NCBI RefSeq assembly: GCF_030253575.1
Contig: NC_080559.1
Span: 5,168,501-5,232,500 of the forward strand
Length of the DNA stretch: 64,000 nt
Direction: 5' to 3'
From: Rhododendron vialii
Lineage: Eukaryota; Streptophyta; Magnoliopsida; Ericales; Ericaceae
In this document: one piece after another, positions 23,415 through 36,696 of the stretch
How positions within the stretch are numbered: the stretch's first letter is position 1
Layout of the letters: each line of letters opens with the position of its first letter
The notes under the pieces: generated by a model
The model's input: only the letters and a program-made list of their open reading frames with translations
The model's database searches: none
Told to the model about the DNA's origin: nothing
Position numbers and translations under genes: made by a program

Positions 23415-23828
23415 ACTGGGGCTTATGTCCAGTTGTTATTTTTAGGGCCCCGGAATTAGTCGAGGTGCGCACAAGTTGACCCGAACATCTAGTTATTAAA
23501 AAAAATTCTAATCCTTGTTTTCATAAATCAATGACTGAAAATATTAGCTGTACGCTTGATTGAAGTATGTGGGTAGATACTAGATATTGGTAATGTGTTC
23601 AAGGGTTAAGGACTTCTTAACCAATTGGGGTTAGCTAGGATTGCTCAAGCTTAATTTGGAAATTTAAGAAACTTCAAAAATAGGTTTCAAGGTTAACTTG
23701 TTTGGCAAATGACCCGATCTCGCACAAGGTTTAACCGAGCCAAATTTAATTTTGTTAGTCGGCAAAGATGGAGATTATAACCCTAGATTTTATTTTAGGG
23801 CATAGATTTTTGAGTTTTCATGACAATG

Positions 23829-23958
23829 AGGCCCTGTTTGCTAAGAAAAATAAGTATTTATTTTTTAAATTAAAGGTGATATATTATGAGATAATGACAT
23901 ATCTCATAAAGAAGAAAATAAGTACTTAAAAAATAAAAACCTTAGCAGAACGGACCTT
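23829..23958. mobile_element. hAT-like MITE, family B, copy
   Basis: About 130 bp. Terminal repeats AGGCCCTGTTTGCTAAG and, inverted, AGGTCCGTTCTGCTAAG. The interior has AATAAGTATTTATTTTTTAA and GTGATATATTA blocks. Related copies lie at 59,170 and 63,093, with a larger interrupted one at 3,412. Confidence 0.65.
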
Positions 23959-26846
23959 AATTTACCTTTAGTATTACGAGGCCGTAGCAAGGCAAGCATA
24001 CTTCCAAACTTTAAAGAGTTAATATTTTGAATCCCATACTTCATTTTATCTAACGAAATACACTTTTGAGCATGGGACTTTGAGAAAGAGTGGCTGTAGC
24101 TTTTTGTGGGTCGTTTTCCCTTTTCTTGTCTCTTGTTAAGAAGAATCCCTTCGTCTAATGTTTTAAAAAAATGAAAATAAGTCATATAACACTGAAAAAA
24201 TGACAGATCATTATTGATTTTAATGCTACAACACATTTATCCTCTAGGTTTTGAAAAAAAAAAATCACGCTCTCTCGTTTAATGAAAAACAATAACTATA
24301 TATTTTTTACTTCCTCAATAAAAAATTCCACAACCCCAACGTGAATTCAGGTAGTTCTAAATTCTTATGCCTCTTTCACTAATTCTCATAACCTAACCTG
24401 GTGCAAAACCATGATATAATCGATTTTCCCAACAACATAGTATATACGCCGAGCAAAAAAAACAACATAGTATATACCTAAAGCAACATATACATATGAC
24501 CACGCATCGCAAAAATGGCAGCTTTCCCAAGACTTGACAAACTTATGAACGACTTTGGATAACATACACCCAAAAATACGACCATAATGTTAAGTTGCTA
24601 ACATGTCCGCAAAATCATTCAGCTGCCACCGTCTGCAGAATCACTCTATGACCACCCTAGAATGGATTTCCCTTTTTCAAAATCGCAACAAACATTCGTT
24701 CACCATCGTTGGAACTCCATCTTAGGTTGGAATTTCATCGTGGGTTTTTCTCACGATTTCTAATCTGAAGTTTAACCGTACGATGGGGCTCACAATGAAC
24801 TTCAGAGTTCATAATAGGTACGTTTTTTCCATATATTCAGAGGCCAGATCACAATATTGTTTTGTGTTGAGCACAGAAAGGAGTGAAAGTAAGAATATTC
24901 CGGTAAGGGACAGCTACCCGAACTGATTCGCCTCAACGGGGAACAGCAGCTCAATTTACCCGTGTTTTGTGAACAAGGAATTACCAACACTTCCCAAACT
25001 AGGAGCTGGTACTTATCAAACCCTGTAAAGGAGGACGTAAAATTGCATGAGAGATCGGATAGAATTTCCAAACCTATCACACGAATAAGATATTTGCAGG
25101 CAAAAATAATGAATGGTGAGTAATATTTATACAGCTGGGTAATCTCTGTCTCCTATGATCAATTCAAGAACTTGTGTCCTTCGAGTAATAAGTTCAACCC
25201 ATACCATAAATTTACCACCTATCTTGTACACTAGTTGGAGAGTACATGCACGCAATATCTCCCACTATGCAGATCAGGAAGACAGTAGTACCACAAAGTC
25301 CACAAATTTGTCGAGCAAGCATCAAAGTTCAGAAAGGGACAATTTTCCAGTTGAACCACGCAACGAAAACTTCAACTACCAGAATAACAAACTAAGCATT
25401 CAATCTAAGATGCAAGGAATACCACTAGATCATGATATGTACAAACCCACCAAGATGGACAAACTATTAAAACAAAGCACAATCGATGGTTAAACCATGC
25501 TATATACGAACTTCTGGTTTCTTGCACTAAAGATAAACCGTATTGACTACTAAGTTTGAAACTAAGTTTGAACCAATCAATTTGGAGATGACGACAGCAA
25601 AACGTCTTCCTGCCATAAGTGGATACTGTCAAGCATGAAAGGAGTAACTCCTTTCATCTACTTGGTGAGTTCATCATTAGTTGGAAGGGTATTATACACT
25701 AAAGATGCAATTATATTGAACATTTTTTTTTTTTTTTATCTTTTCAAAAAGTCAAGAAAAAAGTCGAAGAAATGGTCAGCAGTACAACCATTCGGCTAGA
25801 ATATATGATTTCAGTCGAAAGTTGACATCTTGACCAAGTGTATCTAAAGAGTGAAACAAAACCTTTATGCTTTTTGCCCATATATTAACATACATTCGTG
25901 CACCTTCTGAAGCATTTAAAAAGAGAACTACTGTAACAACCCAACCCAATTAAAAAAAAGGTGCACCCACATTCGGAAAAGAAGAAACTTTAGCAATCAC
26001 TTGTTCACTCACTGTGGTCTTCTTTTCATGTAATAGATAATGGTTGATTAAATATAGACACATAAAAAAGAGTGATAAAACGTTTTTTATTGAAATATTT
26101 TAGCGAATTATGAAATGGTAAATGTGAAAAACAGATGTGTGACATTTTGGTTGTAATCATTGTACATTGATTGTAATTAGAGGCTTGTCTTTTTGTTCTG
26201 CAATAATATGATAAACTACACATATTTTCCTAAACGTGCACCCCAAGGTGTCGTGTCCTCCATTTTTGGAGATTTATGTGTCATTACCGTATCAATGTTG
26301 TGTCGCTCATCCATCTTGGTGCTAAATAGCATCCCCATATATGTCCACAACTAATGCTTTGCCATGCATCACCCATTGCCCTGTAAAACCGAGTATTATC
26401 GCGCTATATGCATTGTAATAGTAGCAAGGTCCTCACACTGAAGTACATCAACATGCTTCCATAAACACCAAAAAATAATGGAGTAAATTAAAAACCCAAC
26501 ACTGTGAGTCTGTGCCACATGGTCTACATTTACCATAAAGATCAAGATATGTCCCTAGGGGTGCTTCACCACAGACAACAGGAAGAATAATCCGCAAACA
26601 CAAAATAAAACTAGGGATAAATTCATAACCAAGCACTGTATAAACATGGTTCATATCTAGAGTCCACATATTATAGGCGTTATGCCCAGGGGTGCTTTAT
26701 CACAGACAATTAGAAACAATAATTCATACTGTTTTACCTGCCGAATCAGAGTATACTAGCGAGTGAAGCACACTCGCTGAAAAGTCTCCAAAAGATCTTC
26801 ATCTGTTCTCGACACCAACCTAGCCTGGAAGAGAAATCCACACAGA
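23959..26846. other. Intergenic, 2.9 kb, no gene recognised
   Basis: AT-rich with only short, non-homologous open frames. An imperfect repeat of about 55 bp occurs at about 26,540-26,597 and 26,680-26,735 (shared core AGGGGTGCTT.A.CACAGACAA). The right end is probably the 3' flank of SF3B1. Confidence 0.4.
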
Positions 26847-26894
26847 ATTCAAGAAAGCAAATATTCAAGAAAGCAAATATTCAAGAAAGCAAAA
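26847..26894. repeat. 16-bp tandem repeat, three copies
   Basis: ATTCAAGAAAGCAAAT repeated three times (last base differs in copy 3). It is about 240 bp 3' of the SF3B1 stop, possibly within its 3'UTR. Confidence 0.85.
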
Positions 26895-27129
26895 GCAAAA
26901 CACCAGATCATCACAACGGAAACACAATATTAAAGTAGGAATATCATCTACAAAGCCAGCTTAGACTTCAGAGTTCTGCATAAGCAGCTAATGTCTCAAG
27001 TAATGTGATAGAAAAGCAAAGTAGATTAAAGCCTACAGATAGGGCAATATAGCAAGCGAAAAAGAACTGGGCGAAGACCCGTGCAGATACTATTCTAAGG
27101 AGCTTAACCGACATTCAGATAGCAGCAAC

Positions 27130-30100
27130 TCAGATGAACATGGTCAACTCAGGCCTACTGAATATGTTACTCTCCTCGTCCTCCAGCACAGGATAAGCAG
27201 CCACAAGTGCGTCTTGTGCGCCAATATACAATGAGTTATAGATCTTCCAGTACACTTCCCGAACCTTCCTTGCTGGATGGAAAAGTCCCTGAAGGCAGTA
27301 GTTGAGCACTACAGCTGCTCCCAGCGCCACTCTCATCCCTTCAATGGCTTCCATGACAGCATTTATAACGTGTGGGGATGTCTCGAAAATATTTGGCCAG
27401 ACGTAGTTCAGCAAGTGGATTAAAGCATCCTCGCATCCCAACCCAGCAACTCCTAAAGCCATGTGCTTCACAGCAGAAGCAGCAGTCTGCCTATGAACCA
27501 AATCCCTGTCCATGAGAGCATCCTCTAGCAATGGAGTCACTGCATAAATGTAATCCTTTCCCATTTCACCAATGTATTCGAACAGAAATGAGAGCGATTT
27601 CAGGACTCCATTCTGGACATTAAGCTCTGGCACGCGGTATTCGTTCATCAAGGCTGGCAAAACTGTAAATGGAGAACATGTTTCCGCCACGATTGCAATT
27701 GCAACAGTGGTACAAACACGATTCTGACGTTCCTGCACCTTGAGATTGTTCAGTAGTGTCGCCAGAACATCTTGTGGTCCAATAGCTTTTGCAATGTACC
27801 CGAAAGTATTAACAGTAGCTCTACGGATACCCTTTTTGTGAGCTTTAAGCATCTCCAGGAGCTCAAAACAGATCCTCATCCACTCTCTTGCCGGTACAAA
27901 CTCAGCACCACGGTCAGCAATTCGACCAACAAGGTCGATACAATTCTCCTGGACTTTCTCGTGACGATTCTTCAAGATTGGTGTTAATCGAGGAAGCAAA
28001 TCCTTTATTGGAGGAGTCATTTTCGTCATACCAATGACATTAACAATTGCCTTGAGAGCTCCAAGTATCGACCCCAAAACTTCTGGATACTCCTCTCCCA
28101 AATACTCATACAAGACAACCCCAAGATGGCCCATTAGTTGCTCTTCCTGGCACTGCTTCATTACCACAGCAATCCTGGAGATGAGATCAGCTGCTTGCTG
28201 CCTTACCTTTGCACTCTTGTTATTCAGACGCCACTTGATAGTACCACATATTTGGGGAAGGTACGGCTTCACTCTCTGCCCAAGAGCATTTACAACTGCA
28301 CCAAACCCATTAAGCATCACATTAGCATCATCACTGGTCTGCTCCTGGAAGGCGTAAAGAATTCCATCAATCAGCAGCTCCTCCAATCGAGCATCAATGT
28401 CAGATGCTCCCAAATTAGCAACAACTTTTTCAATGGTTTCCATAACCATTCGCCGGTATGGTTCACTCTCATCTTTAAGGTCCTCAACTATTCTTCCAAC
28501 AATATCGGCGACACCAACCTTGTTTGCTATCTCCACAGTGGTTTCCACAAGCTGTCGATAGTTTCTGCGATCCAAAGCCATCCTTCTGACCCAAAAGTTT
28601 TTGAAAAAATCGGGAAGTATATCACTTCGGATATAATCAGCCTCCACACCTTCTGTACTCACACACTGCTTCACCACCTTCAGCACGATTTTCTTCATCT
28701 CTTCATCGGGCGATTGAAACTCACGGATTAAAATGAACATCACTTCCTTCGTATAGTAGCTGGCATATATTGCATCCATCAGAGGAATGATGAAACCAAT
28801 TGCCTTAAGGAAGGCAGCCAAGACTTTCCCTCGGTGGGATCTAATACCCTTCCACAGAGGCTTCAAAACCGAGTCAAAACTTTCAATACCATAGGGAGCA
28901 GCAGCCTCAGCAAGAGCAGCCAATGACAGAGCTGTAATAGTTCTGACCTTCTGATTTTCATCATTGAGACCATGTTCAATGATTTCCACAAGAGACCTCA
29001 AGTGCGGAAGAACCGCACAGCCTATCAAAATAGCAATTTGCTGAACAATCTTGATGCCGGTGTGACGAGCTTGCCAAGATTTCTTACTCTGACACACAGC
29101 TTTCAAGAACGGCAACAGCGCAGGAATTCCCAGTGCAGACGCAACGACGCTGAAGGCTCTGGCAGTGGTGTTCCTCACGTACTCATCTATGTTATCAATA
29201 TCCGGACGCATTGCTGCAATCATGGTCGCAAGGCCAGCTGCCTTGCTGAGATTGGAAATGATCTCCCTGCCCTCTACACGGGCATAATAATCTTCATCAA
29301 TCAACAGGGGTTCAATCACCACCAGAATTTTGTGCACAAATGGACGAACCAACTCATCCAACTTATACAGCACCCTATCAATAACCTTAACCAAAAGATG
29401 TCTCTCCTGATCTTCCAATGTGGGTTGCATGAGCAAAGGCAAAATTCGATTAAACAGTGGCCCCGCACCCAAATCTCGAGCCTTGTCCGTGAGCTGTCGC
29501 AAAGCAGTTTTCCTCTGCGGAGGAGTCCCGTTCTTGACCTTGAGCAGAAGTTTCATAATTTTCCGTTCTTTCTGTTCGTCAGGTGACAACTCCTCCTCCT
29601 CTTCTTCATTCAATAGTGCCCCAAAGTACTGATAATCCTCTGGCTTCATGAACGGCAACCCACCCGGCAATTCCTTTGGAACATCAAACTGTTGACCCCT
29701 GTTTTCCTCAGGAATCGAATAAAGAGGAGTCCCTAGCGGAGTCGGCGTAGCAAGGAGCTTCCTAGCAGGTGTTCTAATGGGAACATACGAAGGAGGGGGT
29801 TCAAGAATCTTATACCCCTCCATTGGAAACATTGCATCAAGCTCTTCATCAGTCAACGGGCGATTCCTCTCCTCAATATCTTTCTCCCACCTCAACAAAT
29901 TATATTGCTCGGGAGTAATGGCACCACGCAAATTAATAGCTCCAGGGGTAGGCGTAGCAAGTTCAACCCCACCAACAGGAGTTACACCAGGGGTATATGC
30001 AGCAGCAGGAGTAGCACCAGCCATAGGTGTTGCACTTCCCATTGTTGCAGGAGTCTCATCCCACCTCGACCTTTGCCGTTTAGGAGTGGGAGTAGCAAGC

Positions 30101-30963
30101 CCGGCTAGCTTAGGTGTAGCATCCCAAGTCATCCCAGCAGGAGTAGCACCGGGAGTAACCCCACCAGCAGACGGGGTTGCGTCAGAATCAGCCAAACGAC
30201 CGGGAGTGGGAGTCTCGTCCCACCTGTTCCTCCTCGAAAGGGAAGGAGTTGCGTCGCCAACAACCCTACCAGGAGTTGGGGTTGCATCCCACCTCCCAAT
30301 CCCGGGAGTTGAATCTGGTAAATCCCAATCAGACTTGGCTTTCTTCGCCGCGTTATCCTCCTGAGACTGGTCCCACCTGTTCCTCCTCTTCTGGCTAGGC
30401 TGAGAAGCAGCAGCAGCCACTGCACTGCCGCTACTCTCCTTCTCCCCTCCCGCCGCCTTCCTCTCCTCTTCCTCCTTCTTCTTCTTCGCAATTGCCCTCA
30501 ACGTATCGTCCTTCTCCCTCTTCAACAACTCCTCTTGCATCACATCCTGATAAGTCCTCACAGACACATCAGGGGTCTTATCCCCGGCAGCAAAAGCATC
30601 GTGCCTATCCGGTGAAATCACCCTATTCAATCTCCTCCTCCTGTAATCATCCTCCCTATCAACAATCCTCTGAGGCCTCTTGAACCCCGCTTCGTCTAAA
30701 TCCTCCCCTGTCCCTCTCGGCATATCCTTCAGTATCGACTTGGGGGCCGTGTACGAAGCCAGTTTCCTCGCCACCTCCGAATCCATCGCGTCCAAATTCT
30801 CCTCCTCATCGTTCACTGGTATCGACAGCTCATAATCCTCGAACCGGTTGTTACCTCCATAGAGATCCTTGTCGTAAGTGACCGAAGTGAGGGACGCGAG
30901 CTGCTGCTCCAGCGCTTTCTTCTCCTCTTGAGTCTTTGCAATCTCGGAATCCAAAGACGCCAT
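27130..30963 (-). CDS. SF3B1: Splicing factor 3B subunit 1 (SF3B1/SAP155)
   Basis: This encodes the HEAT-repeat scaffold of the U2 (and U12) snRNP SF3b complex, which clamps the branch-site helix in the nucleus. It is a single uninterrupted frame of 1,277 residues (Arabidopsis about 1,270; also intronless there as I recall). The N-terminal third is disordered, with many TP dipeptides and RWDETP-type repeats (about residues 195-345). These are CDK phosphorylation and NIPP1-type sites. An ULM-like RWD/RW region follows, then [14 protein letters not shown] and the p14-binding segment. From about 490 to the end come about 20 HEAT repeats. The region aligned with the human hotspot around K700 reads DENQKVRTI, so the lysine is kept. 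The C-terminus is SRPELTMFI. The gene looks intact. The start [15 protein letters not shown] matches the family. Confidence 0.96.
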   Translation of the reverse strand: MASLDSEIAKTQEEKKALEQQLASLTSVTYDKDLYGGNNRFEDYELSIPVNDEEENLDAMDSEVARKLASYTAPKSILKDMPRGTGEDLDEAGFKRPQRIVDREDDYRRRRLNRVISPDRHDAFAAGDKTPDVSVRTYQDVMQEELLKREKDDTLRAIAKKKKEEEERKAAGGEKESSGSAVAAAASQPSQKRRNRWDQSQEDNAAKKAKSDWDLPDSTPGIGRWDATPTPGRVVGDATPSLSRRNRWDETPTPGRLADSDATPSAGGVTPGATPAGMTWDATPKLAGLATPTPKRQRSRWDETPATMGSATPMAGATPAAAYTPGVTPVGGVELATPTPGAINLRGAITPEQYNLLRWEKDIEERNRPLTDEELDAMFPMEGYKILEPPPSYVPIRTPARKLLATPTPLGTPLYSIPEENRGQQFDVPKELPGGLPFMKPEDYQYFGALLNEEEEEELSPDEQKERKIMKLLLKVKNGTPPQRKTALRQLTDKARDLGAGPLFNRILPLLMQPTLEDQERHLLVKVIDRVLYKLDELVRPFVHKILVVIEPLLIDEDYYARVEGREIISNLSKAAGLATMIAAMRPDIDNIDEYVRNTTARAFSVVASALGIPALLPFLKAVCQSKKSWQARHTGIKIVQQIAILIGCAVLPHLRSLVEIIEHGLNDENQKVRTITALSLAALAEAAAPYGIESFDSVLKPLWKGIRSHRGKVLAAFLKAIGFIIPLMDAIYASYYTKEVMFILIREFQSPDEEMKKIVLKVVKQCVSTEGVEADYIRSDILPDFFKNFWVRRMALDRRNYRQLVETTVEIANKVGVADIVGRIVEDLKDESEPYRRMVMETIEKVVANLGASDIDARLEELLIDGILYAFQEQTSDDANVMLNGFGAVVNALGQRVKPYLPQICGTIKWRLNNKSAKVRQQAADLISRIAVVMKQCQEEQLMGHLGVVLYEYLGEEYPEVLGSILGALKAIVNVIGMTKMTPPIKDLLPRLTPILKNRHEKVQENCIDLVGRIADRGAEFVPAREWMRICFELLEMLKAHKKGIRRATVNTFGYIAKAIGPQDVLATLLNNLKVQERQNRVCTTVAIAIVAETCSPFTVLPALMNEYRVPELNVQNGVLKSLSFLFEYIGEMGKDYIYAVTPLLEDALMDRDLVHRQTAASAVKHMALGVAGLGCEDALIHLLNYVWPNIFETSPHVINAVMEAIEGMRVALGAAVVLNYCLQGLFHPARKVREVYWKIYNSLYIGAQDALVAAYPVLEDEESNIFSRPELTMFI

Positions 30964-30981
30964 GTTTCAGACAAGATACAA

Positions 30982-31012
30982 AAACCCTAGTCCTTCAAAA
31001 ACCCTAACCCTA
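30982..31012 (-). promoter_or_regulatory. Telo-boxes in the SF3B1 5'UTR
   Basis: AAACCCTAG and AAACCCTAACCCTAG lie within 50 bp of the start codon (plus-strand reading). The AAACCCTA telo-box is common near transcription starts of plant ribosomal and RNA-processing genes and is known to bind TRB/PUR-type factors. Confidence 0.6.
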
Positions 31013-31096
31013 GACCCGACCAAAACTCTCGTTTTAACTTTTCGATCTTATCTCTCTTTCATGTATCAACCGACAGGATGTCAAATCATCCAAGAC

Positions 31097-31259
31097 CTGC
31101 ACACAGAAGAACATCTTCCCATCATTTCATGACAACGAACAATCAAAAACGAGACCGAAATTATAAATTTAATATCGGGAAAAAAAAACATCTCTGATGA
31201 TAACTACGATAATTAGAAGAATTAAGAACGGGAATGATTAGAGGAGAGAGAAAACTGAC
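31097..31259 (-). other. Probable 5'UTR intron of SF3B1
   Basis: On the minus strand the donor is TCAG|GTCAGTTTTC (ending at 31,260) and the acceptor is TGTGTGCAG|GTCTTGG (exon 2 from 31,096). This gives a 163-bp intron 5' of the ATG. The upstream leader carries a (CT)n run at about 31,296-31,311. Predicted from consensus only. Confidence 0.55.
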
Positions 31260-31340
31260 CTGATTTGCTTCAAATCGCCAATCGAGTGACGGTAGAGAGA
31301 GAGAGAGAGAAAGGGCACGAGTATGTAGGACTGTATGCGG

Positions 31341-32313
31341 GTGTTAACCAAATGGGCACGAAAGTCGGTTTGGTTTCATGAGGCCCAGAATTTGGGGGGC
31401 TTTGGGGGTTTGGAGTAATTGAAAATTTACCCTGATTGTTGGACGTTATAACAAATTGAACCCTGGATGTTTTTGTTTTATTATACCTAAACCCTGTACT
31501 TTTGCATGACTGCAAAGTCTACCTTCCATCAATATCCACTTAGGTGTTGCTTCTCTTGTCCTTATTAAAAAAATCTCGTTTATTAATTTTGCGCCAAAAT
31601 TTGTGAATTATTTATTCGTCTCAACGAAACGACCGAAATAAAAAAAAGTCAAAGTTTTTTACTTACCCAAATATTTTTTAAAATAATGAAGATAAAGCCC
31701 AAAATATTTGGATAAAAATCATAATTTTGTTACTTTTAATTTGGCACAAAACTAACAAACGCGAAAAAAAAAATTGAATCTTTTTGGGTTTTATCATAAA
31801 TGTTTTAAAAAATATGAGGGTAAAAGTTATAATTTTTTATTTAGCGCAAAGCTAACAAACACATACAAAAATTTGAACGTACACAAAACTCAAAAAGCTC
31901 CCGAAAGCTAAGAGAAACGACTTAAGTTTAACCGTTCGAAGTCTTTACAAGTGATTGGTAGTTGAATTTTTTTTATAGTACAAAATTAGTCTTTTGGTAC
32001 CCTTCAAAATGCAGTTTTGATATGGGTGAACCTACTGTTTTAATAGAAGAATAAGGGCCAACCTTAATATCTTGCTTTTGCTTGATTTTTAATGATTGGA
32101 ACTCAGGCAAGTTCAGAAAAGAGAAATTCAATCTTCAAAATTGCCTGCCTAGCGTTTCATTGAATTGTGCTTTCATAAAAAATCAGGCGTCTAGTTAGAG
32201 AAACTCTAGCCGTCCGCGCTCCTTCATGACATACCCTATATTTCTTTCTTTGTGATCAGATACACAGCCAAAAGGCTAAGAAGAAACACCAATATCAGGA
32301 ATATGAAAACATC
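31341..32313. other. Intergenic, AT-rich, nothing recognised
   Basis: The first part is the likely SF3B1 promoter. Two similar stretches near 31,740 and 31,845 share GCRMAAARCTAACAAACRC and suggest a small old duplication. No gene. Confidence 0.35.
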
Positions 32314-32704
32314 TCAAACAGCACGCCACGGGCGAGGCAGATTTCTTCCAAGAGCCAGAGAGGCAAGCTTGGCTGCTATTCTATTAGCTGCTCTACCAAT
32401 CCAATTCATGCAGAGGAGAATTGCTTGCCGACAATTTGACTCCACAATAACATTAGACATCCCCAAATCTTCGGCCATCAACCCGGCCAACCAATTTGAC
32501 ATTTCCTCGCCTTGCCAGAACCAAATTAACCGTACGAGGTCTCACCACTCCATCAACAATTGTCTCTTTGAAATCTCTAAAAACAACAGCAGACAAAGCC
32601 TCATTTCTCATCCCAGACATGGCCACATCACAATTCGCATTCCATTGATTTTCCCGAAAGGGGAGACCATAACTGAGTTGCAACCATGGGATTCTGAACT
32701 CCAA
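32314..32704 (-). pseudogene. RNase H-like (RVT_3) domain fragment, LINE-derived
   Basis: On the minus strand, WNANCDVAMSG...ALSAVVFRD fits the first strand-pair of a plant RVT_3 RNase H domain (normally VxxDGA and GxGxVxRD). AEDLGMSNVIVESNC fits its central helix and catalytic strand. AANRIAAKLASLALG fits the C-terminal AHxLAKxA helix. The two halves are in different frames (overlap about 32,453-32,502), so at least one frameshift is present. Such domains form the 3' end of plant L1-type LINE ORF2 and many decayed derivatives. No poly(A) tail or target duplication was recognised. Confidence 0.6.
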
Positions 32705-32713
32705 GCTTTGTAG

Positions 32714-33602
32714 ATTACCAAAACAGATTGCTCCCTTTCATTTATTCCGACTGATAAGTTAAAGAGGCACTTCACTTGAAGGAGCAAAAATTAGACCTTG
32801 ACCTTGGAAAGAGAGATCGATGTATGCATATGTATGCATATGTTCCTTTTACATAACATGGATACATAGAGATCGACTTTTCAAGTCTATAAGCACAGTT
32901 TGTTGGGCTGGAAACACAGCAGCTGCTTAGCTACACCGCAGGCTCCTTTTCAGCAGCAGCCTTACAATAAGAAATGTCAAAAGGTCTATGTCCTCTATTT
33001 TTCGTGTTCTGAACAAGCAACTAATTCTTAATGGAAGTGATAACAACAACAGAACCCATTTAGTCCCCAATCATTGGGGGGTATGGGCGGAGGAGGAGTA
33101 GAGACAGACCTAACCTTTGGCAATATGAGCAAAGTGGCTGCTCTCAGAATACCACTGAAACAATGGCCCCCCTATACCTGTTTTGCTGCGGAACCATGCC
33201 CCCAAATCAAAGCCAAATGGTATCAGAGATGGCAAACCTAAAGACCCAAATCAATTTATATGCACATTACCATGTTTCCTTCATTGAAAGTCCAGAGCAT
33301 TGTATGCACAGTATCTTAATGGAAGTGATCACATGGAAAAACTCCACAATGACAAGCGACAAAAAAGAAGGTTATGAATCACCCAAGTCTCTGGTAGGGG
33401 TGAATAGTCACTGCTTTCATGTTAAAATTGGGAACCAAGAAAAGTATGTCTGCAAGTAATTCCTGTTCTATTTTCCATGAGAGTGTATTATAGTCAAGGT
33501 ACATAATCGGGGAGGACGTTTCCACTGTTACAAAGAAACCAAACAAAAAAATCTAATTTATGGCCTATGGGGCTAATACCAAGTACCAACTAAGAAAATA
33601 AA
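32714..33602. other. Intergenic up to the duplication boundary
   Basis: No gene is supported. A short tandem GTATGCATAT repeat lies at about 32,822-32,841. The sequence does not recur at the left side of unit 2, so it is outside the duplication. Confidence 0.4.
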
Positions 33603-34440
33603 GGATCCTCCTGTTAGTGCAAAGAAATAGATGACGTGCAGATGGACTAAAAAACTCAAACAAAGAGGCTTTTACCATAACAACATGAGCGATATGATTC
33701 AGAAGCCCTGTGGAATTCGGTGAATCCCTCAAAGAATATGAAGCATTTCCTGCATTCAAAGCTTAAAAAAGTTGCAAGGGGCAGTGGAGTATTGTTAGGT
33801 GTCTGATTAATCACATGGCATAGAGAGAGGCAGAGTAGCTTATATCTGCTCTTGCAACGCATTTACCCCATGTTGCTCAAGCATAAGTTACTTATATTGA
33901 TCAAACAAGCTACTTCTAACTCCTAATGGAAAATGCGACGAGAAATGTTGATTGCAAATTGATGTGTATGTGTTGTAATGACTCCAATGTAGTCTTACCT
34001 GATTGACCATTAATTTTATCCAATCTGATCCCTTCTGGATATGAATAATGGTGCCATCTTGATTATGCATTTACAATCCTACCTTCTTTGCTAGTTCTCC
34101 GCGCCGTTTTTTTCATGGACAGTTAAAAGAAAATGATCTGCTGTTCAAAAAAAAAAAAAAACCTGCAAGAAGATGACAGAACATCTTAAATCACTTACCC
34201 TACGAACCCCAATCAGTGAAGTAACTGCTTAACCAAAATTTAACCAACAACAGCGACAGCAAAAAAAGAAAAACTAGCTGCAGAAGCTTCCATCAAGCCT
34301 AGTATTTCTAACTTATGCAGAAAAAAAAAGTTCAAGAATCGGCAAGGGCCAAAACTGATCAAACTCAAAAGATGTAGCATTCCAAATACTTGAATGTACC
34401 ACTAACCTATGGAAAATTTGTACCTACAAGTTTATCTTAC

Positions 34441-34862
34441 CCAAGTGGTTTATTGCAAACTGTAGCTCTATCTCGTCTTTCGAAAGCATGAATGGAGTTG
34501 CATGATTCCTGCATTATTACTTACAACATGAAAAAGAAATTGCGTTTAGCTCCTAGTTAAGCTTAAGACCAAGCAAGCCTGCTAAAGATGGATATGTTAT
34601 TAGACCAGATAAAACTGACTCATTCTAATAAATTTGGAAATGAAAGCTACCCCTGAGGGGATTGAGCTGAGTAAATGAGGCCAAGAAAAGAACATATGAA
34701 TAGCCGAATCGCCCTCACTGATGCCAGTAAACTGAGGTCCAATCTCATAGCTTCAATTTTTGCACGTGGGATTTCCTTAACTATAGCTTCTTTGACCTCT
34801 TTTCCAGAAGCCATACTTCTGATGCCCATTGGTACATGGACACCACACAATGCTAGAACACA
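34441..34862 (-). pseudogene. Short-chain dehydrogenase (TIC32-like) fragment, unit 1
   Basis: Two exon-like pieces of an NADP-dependent short-chain dehydrogenase related to TIC32/retinol dehydrogenases. The piece at about 34,701-34,862 reads VLALCGVHVPMGIRSMASGK and then EVKEAIVKEIP; this is the region after the nucleotide-binding glycines. The piece at 34,441-34,513 reads TPFMLSKDEIELQFAINHLG, followed by a GTAAG donor. The remaining domain, including the YxxxK catalytic motif, is missing. The GIM-to-TPF junction appears to lack one base. The rest of the first exon and the intervening intron, present in unit 2, are gone here. Non-functional. Confidence 0.75.
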
Positions 34863-36651
34863 CACATACCTATTGACGCTGATGCAACAACAGCAACATG
34901 ATAAGCATATGCGAAAAATTCAGGATTCAGAACAATACACTACTTCATCCAACACAGTTCACTCATCAACAATTGCCCTTCTGTCAGTTATGTGCAGCGC
35001 CCAATATGAATAGCAGATTGAATAGGCAAAACTCGAATAATCCAACTTCAGGGACATTCTGCAACATGCCTTGTTCTCGATTATACTTGTCAATTCCAAA
35101 ACTTAGAGCGATTCGTTGCTAGGTGTTTTCCGCTGCTTATATAGAATTTTGCATGTGAAGTGTATAAGCAAATTGGTTCAATGAAGTTAAACTTCCTACC
35201 TTAGGTGTCTTTTTCAACAGAATGAGATACCAAAATGTTACTTTTAGCTAATTGAGAAAAATAATTTCACAAGTCCGAGCAAGCGAGCCCACGCAAGAAA
35301 ACTTTCATAATAAAAGTTTTGACAAAACTCAGGATATTCCCCTTCTTTTTTGGTTAGTAAAACTGAAGATATAATGCTATACCGAATCTTTTTGCAACCA
35401 TTCAAGCACCCCGCGCCAGCATTTAGGCTTGCTCACCCTTTTTTCTTCTGTAAAGCCTAGTGTTCTGTTATTGTGTGGAAGGAACCTGGAAGTACACATG
35501 CAAAGGAATCTCCAAGGGATGAAATAACAACCAAATTCAATGTATTGTGAAAGTAAAGGGAAACAGATTGTCCGTTTGAGTGAAACTTACACTGTCGAAT
35601 AAGCAAGAATATTTCTTTTGGAGGAGTGAATAACTACTAATTTTACCCCAAAGCAGATGTGAACTACTCCTAGAAGAAGAGATTTTTGGCTATTAGTGTA
35701 TTAGTGTTGTGATTTGTGATATCCCCTCAGCCAAAGAAGTTGTTCTTTTCTTGAACAAGAGGTAATTTCATTTCAAACGCCTGAAGGCATTACAAGATTT
35801 GACCGCAAAATACAGGAATGAAACAAAACTACCAGCATCTCGAAGCAAGCAAATGCACTAGCAGGCTCAATAACACATGCCGCGAAAGCAGACAATCAAC
35901 GAGGTCGGGCATATAAATTGAAGTGACCATGAAATAAGAAATTGCCTTTCAGAAAAGTAAAAAAGAAAAAAGAAAGTGACCATGAAATCCAATATAAACA
36001 TAGTAATTGTCATCAGGTTGAAGCCTGAAGGGTGGAAGAGACCTGTAACAATGGCAGTGATAGACCAGCCCCATGAATTCCTTCCTAAGCTGTAGAGCGC
36101 GATGAAAATGCATAATAAACTCCATTTCTGCTGAACAACCGCGCACTCTCTCTCTCTCTCTCCGGAGTGAATTCACAACATCCAGTGATAAAATGGGTTT
36201 CATCCGGTACGGCCATATCTATTTTCATGAAAATAAAATCACACAAATCATCTCCGATAATGTATTAATCAGTACTCGATTAATGTTATCTTCAACCGGG
36301 TTCATCATCTCGACAATTTCTACAACCTGAACCATTTCGATCGTAGAAATAATCTGTCGTGAGTTCACAATTTAAAAACTACTCTCTGCAAGGAGACCGT
36401 GACAAAATGGGTTTCATCAAGTGCGGCCAAACCTATTTTCATAAAAAAAACTTTGCACATATCATCTCTGATTACGTATCAATGAGCAATCGATTCACAT
36501 AATCTCAACCTTGATTTTTCTTCTCGACAAGCTCTAAAATTGAACAGTTTCGATCACAGAAATAATCCAAAAGGAGTTCACAATTTACCAATTACAAGTT
36601 TCGACAGACTTCGCAGGTTCAATTGAGAAGTACCAGGAGAGTCCGTACGAC

Positions 36652-36696
36652 GTCGTCACTCCTAAACCGTACCACAGGAGGTTTAGGAGTGACGAC
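36652..36696. repeat. Perfect 17-bp hairpin replacing unit-2-like sequence
   Basis: GTCGTCACTCCTAAACC at 36,652-36,668 is followed by 11 bases and its exact complement, GGTTTAGGAGTGACGAC, at 36,680-36,696. The aligned place in unit 2 (about 49,073-49,120) has the left arm (one mismatch) but not the right one. Confidence 0.85.

Noticed and set aside
28138-30364. Open frames of up to about 200 codons antisense to SF3B1
   Set aside because: Codon-bias shadows of the long SF3B1 frame, with no independent homology.
32252-32713. 153-codon plus-strand frame
   Set aside because: Antisense to the decayed RNase H domain, which explains the sequence better on the minus strand.
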